Assembly: GCA_028281825.1 (NCBI GenBank)
Contig: JANQJC010000031.1
Location: forward strand, 1 to 55,504
Direction: 5' to 3'
DNA from: Flavobacteriales bacterium
Lineage (GTDB): Bacteria; Bacteroidota; Bacteroidia; JANQJC01
DNA: 55,504 nt
Both the position numbers and the translations under genes were made by a program. Shown one piece after another: positions 54,312-55,504 of the stretch (position 1 is its first letter; every line of letters begins with the position of its first letter). The notes below the pieces were generated by a model. The model saw only the letters and a program-made list of their open reading frames with translations, searched no databases and was not told where the DNA came from.

Positions 54312-55184
54312 TTATTCAATCTCAATGGTACCAAGTTGGGTAATTTGTCCATCCACTATGGTAACATTATCTACGCTAACCTGGGTTATGCCATCCAAGC
54401 TAATTCCATCATTGCCTGCTACCACACCAAGTACTCCTCCTGTGCTAATTCCACTGCTTGAGCCGGTGCTTGACTCGTCACTATCAACATTGACAGTTAA
54501 AGTATAATTACCTTCAGCGACACCTTGTAGCATAAAATCCCCATTTGCATTAGTAAATGTGCTAAAAGTGTTCTCTCCGTCACTCAAATGGATAGCAGCA
54601 AAAAGGCCACCTTCTACATGTCCACTTACACCCGTCTCTTTATCTTCTACATAATAGATAGTAGGGTCAATAGTAATACTGCCTGATCCATTACCATTAA
54701 CATGAATAGATTCAGCTACATTAAAGTCAAGCAGCACATCAGCATGAGTATTAGCATCAATATTCTGGTTAATATCAATGGTTACAGCACCCTGGCCGCT
54801 CAAGTCAAATGAAGTGGTTTCACCATCATCATGAACCATCAATTCATTTTCATTACCAAAGTAAAGGGCAACCTGAGTATATAATCCAGCATCAATATCC
54901 GTTTGGCTACCCAAGGTTACTGAATTACCATTGGTCAAATCCAAAACATTAATGATTTGAGACTGGTTACTAATATTCACCCAACCTGAGGTTTCTGAAT
55001 ATACTTCCACGCGTTCAATTTCTACGTTAAGCATGGCATAGTCACCAGGTGCATCTGTCATCTTTACTGTAATACCACTCTTTTGAGACTGATTCAAATT
55101 ATTTTCAATGTCGTCTTTTTTACACGCCGATAAAGCGACTATAGAAGCTATGGCTGTGTATATTGCTATTCTTGTGATTTTCAT
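54312..55184 (-). CDS. DUF4382 lipoprotein with carboxypeptidase-like tail
   Basis: The product has 290 residues from ATG 55184, which gives a short basic start and lipobox (IVALSAC, Cys about residue 21); the upstream ATG at 55217 is less likely, also because the promoter element is at 55231-55238. The DUF4382 pattern is clear: VKMTDAPGDYAMLNVEIERVEVY, INVLDLTNG, DAGLYTQVALYFG, LLDFNVAESI. A carboxypeptidase-regulatory-like domain follows (GVSGHVEGGLFAAI, ANGDFMLQGVAEGNYTLTVN). It is an envelope lipoprotein of unknown function. It shares palindrome and TGGCACG elements with the signalling operon. Confidence 0.9.
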   Translation of the reverse strand: MKITRIAIYTAIASIVALSACKKDDIENNLNQSQKSGITVKMTDAPGDYAMLNVEIERVEVYSETSGWVNISNQSQIINVLDLTNGNSVTLGSQTDIDAGLYTQVALYFGNENELMVHDDGETTSFDLSGQGAVTIDINQNIDANTHADVLLDFNVAESIHVNGNGSGSITIDPTIYYVEDKETGVSGHVEGGLFAAIHLSDGENTFSTFTNANGDFMLQGVAEGNYTLTVNVDSDESSTGSSSGISTGGVLGVVAGNDGISLDGITQVSVDNVTIVDGQITQLGTIEIE

Positions 55185-55230
55185 AACGTTCGTTTTTTGA
55201 TTAAACATATATTTCATTACCTAAAGAAAC

Positions 55231-55238
55231 CGTGCCAA
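55231..55238 (-). promoter_or_regulatory. TTGGCACG element upstream of the DUF4382 gene
   Basis: The minus strand reads TTGGCACG at 55238-55231, the -24 part of a sigma-54 promoter. The -12 position shows TT, not GC. The predicted start of transcription near 55211 gives a 27-nt leader to ATG 55184 and excludes ATG 55217. Confidence 0.35.
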
Positions 55239-55261
55239 TTGAAGGAATTCCACATAATTAA

Positions 55262-55272
55262 CTGATAATCAG
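55262..55272. promoter_or_regulatory. Palindromic operator-like site, copy 2
   Basis: CTGATAATCAG, the same 11-bp palindrome as at 52784-52794. It lies 24 nt upstream of the TTGGCACG element in the minus direction, 10 nt farther than in copy 1. Confidence 0.55.
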
Positions 55273-55504
55273 GTATTTAATCATTAATCCTAATAAGATG
55301 ATTATTGAAAATATGGGGAGTAATTACTCATTTGTGTAAATAATTACCCAATTTATGCTTCATTCCACTCATAACAGAATGAAGAAATAACCCGATTTGC
55401 GAGACAAAAAAGGTACTGTTGTCAATTCCAAATAAATTGAAAAAAAAGTATCTTTATCATTCAGGGAAGTTTTGATTTATGTCATTACTATCCCGTGTAG
55501 CCTT
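55273..55504. other. AT-rich intergenic end of window with possible next start
   Basis: A 12-bp palindrome (GAGTAATTACTC, 55318-55329) lies here. Near the edge an ATG at 55479 opens a frame on the plus strand that stays open to 55504 (MSLLSRVA), which could be the start of the next gene, but 8 codons cannot establish it. Nothing else was seen. Confidence 0.25.

Overview
The window reads as chromosomal DNA of a marine-type or environmental Bacteroidota (Flavobacteriales/Cytophagales-like). The evidence is about 40% GC, no Shine-Dalgarno sequences, -33/-7 promoters of the TTG...TAnnTTTG type, TonB-dependent receptors with carboxypeptidase-regulatory N-domains, Bacteroidota lipoproteins, and six secreted proteins ending in type IX secretion (T9SS) sorting domains. 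No rRNA, tRNA, CRISPR array or intact insertion sequence was seen.

Region 1 (1-18409, minus strand) is one tightly packed operon transcribed off the left edge from a good promoter at 18383-18409. In order of transcription it encodes a small secreted protein, a 1065-residue modular repeat protein, a Skp/OmpH-like membrane-anchored chaperone, a lipoprotein, a 2127-residue wall protein of the SpvB/RHS type, a small secreted LolA-like protein, and a second giant RHS/YD-repeat protein cut by the window edge just after its RHS core motif. Start/stop overlaps join most of these genes. The split into two giant proteins recalls TcB/TcC, but the tip (toxin or other) lies outside the window. Behind the promoter (18410-19131) is a decayed gene.

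Region 2 (19.2-42.6 kb) looks like a phosphorus and extracellular nucleic acid scavenging locus. It holds an LTD protein, TonB receptor and endonuclease I operon; a convergent LTD protein; an operon of a giant LTD/Calx-beta protein, a tiny PID-motif protein and an S1/P1 nuclease; an EEP-family nuclease/phosphatase lipoprotein; a second TonB receptor with a lipoprotein partner; and PhoD and PhoX phosphatases. Upstream of the second receptor are four TAACA/TTACA half-sites phased at exactly 11 bp, the layout of a PhoB/PhoP box. A DUF2953 + YtfJ/GerW-like pair, known mainly from spore formers, sits inside this locus.

Region 3 (43.3-52.7 kb, mostly minus strand) is a signalling operon: a secreted hypothetical protein, single-domain REC, STAS, two histidine kinases with the same phytochrome-type HisKA motif, two tandem Rcp1-like RECs, a hybrid REC-PAS-kinase-REC, and Hpt. 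No DNA-binding output is encoded in it. A sigma-54 type REC-AAA-Fis regulator (52876-54252) is transcribed divergently. Intergenic DNA on both sides of that regulator gene carries the same 11-bp palindrome followed by a TGGCACG element, at distances differing by 10 bp, which suggests a small local regulon including the signalling operon and a DUF4382 lipoprotein. Decayed fragments of a response regulator and a helix-turn-helix gene lie between regions 2 and 3.
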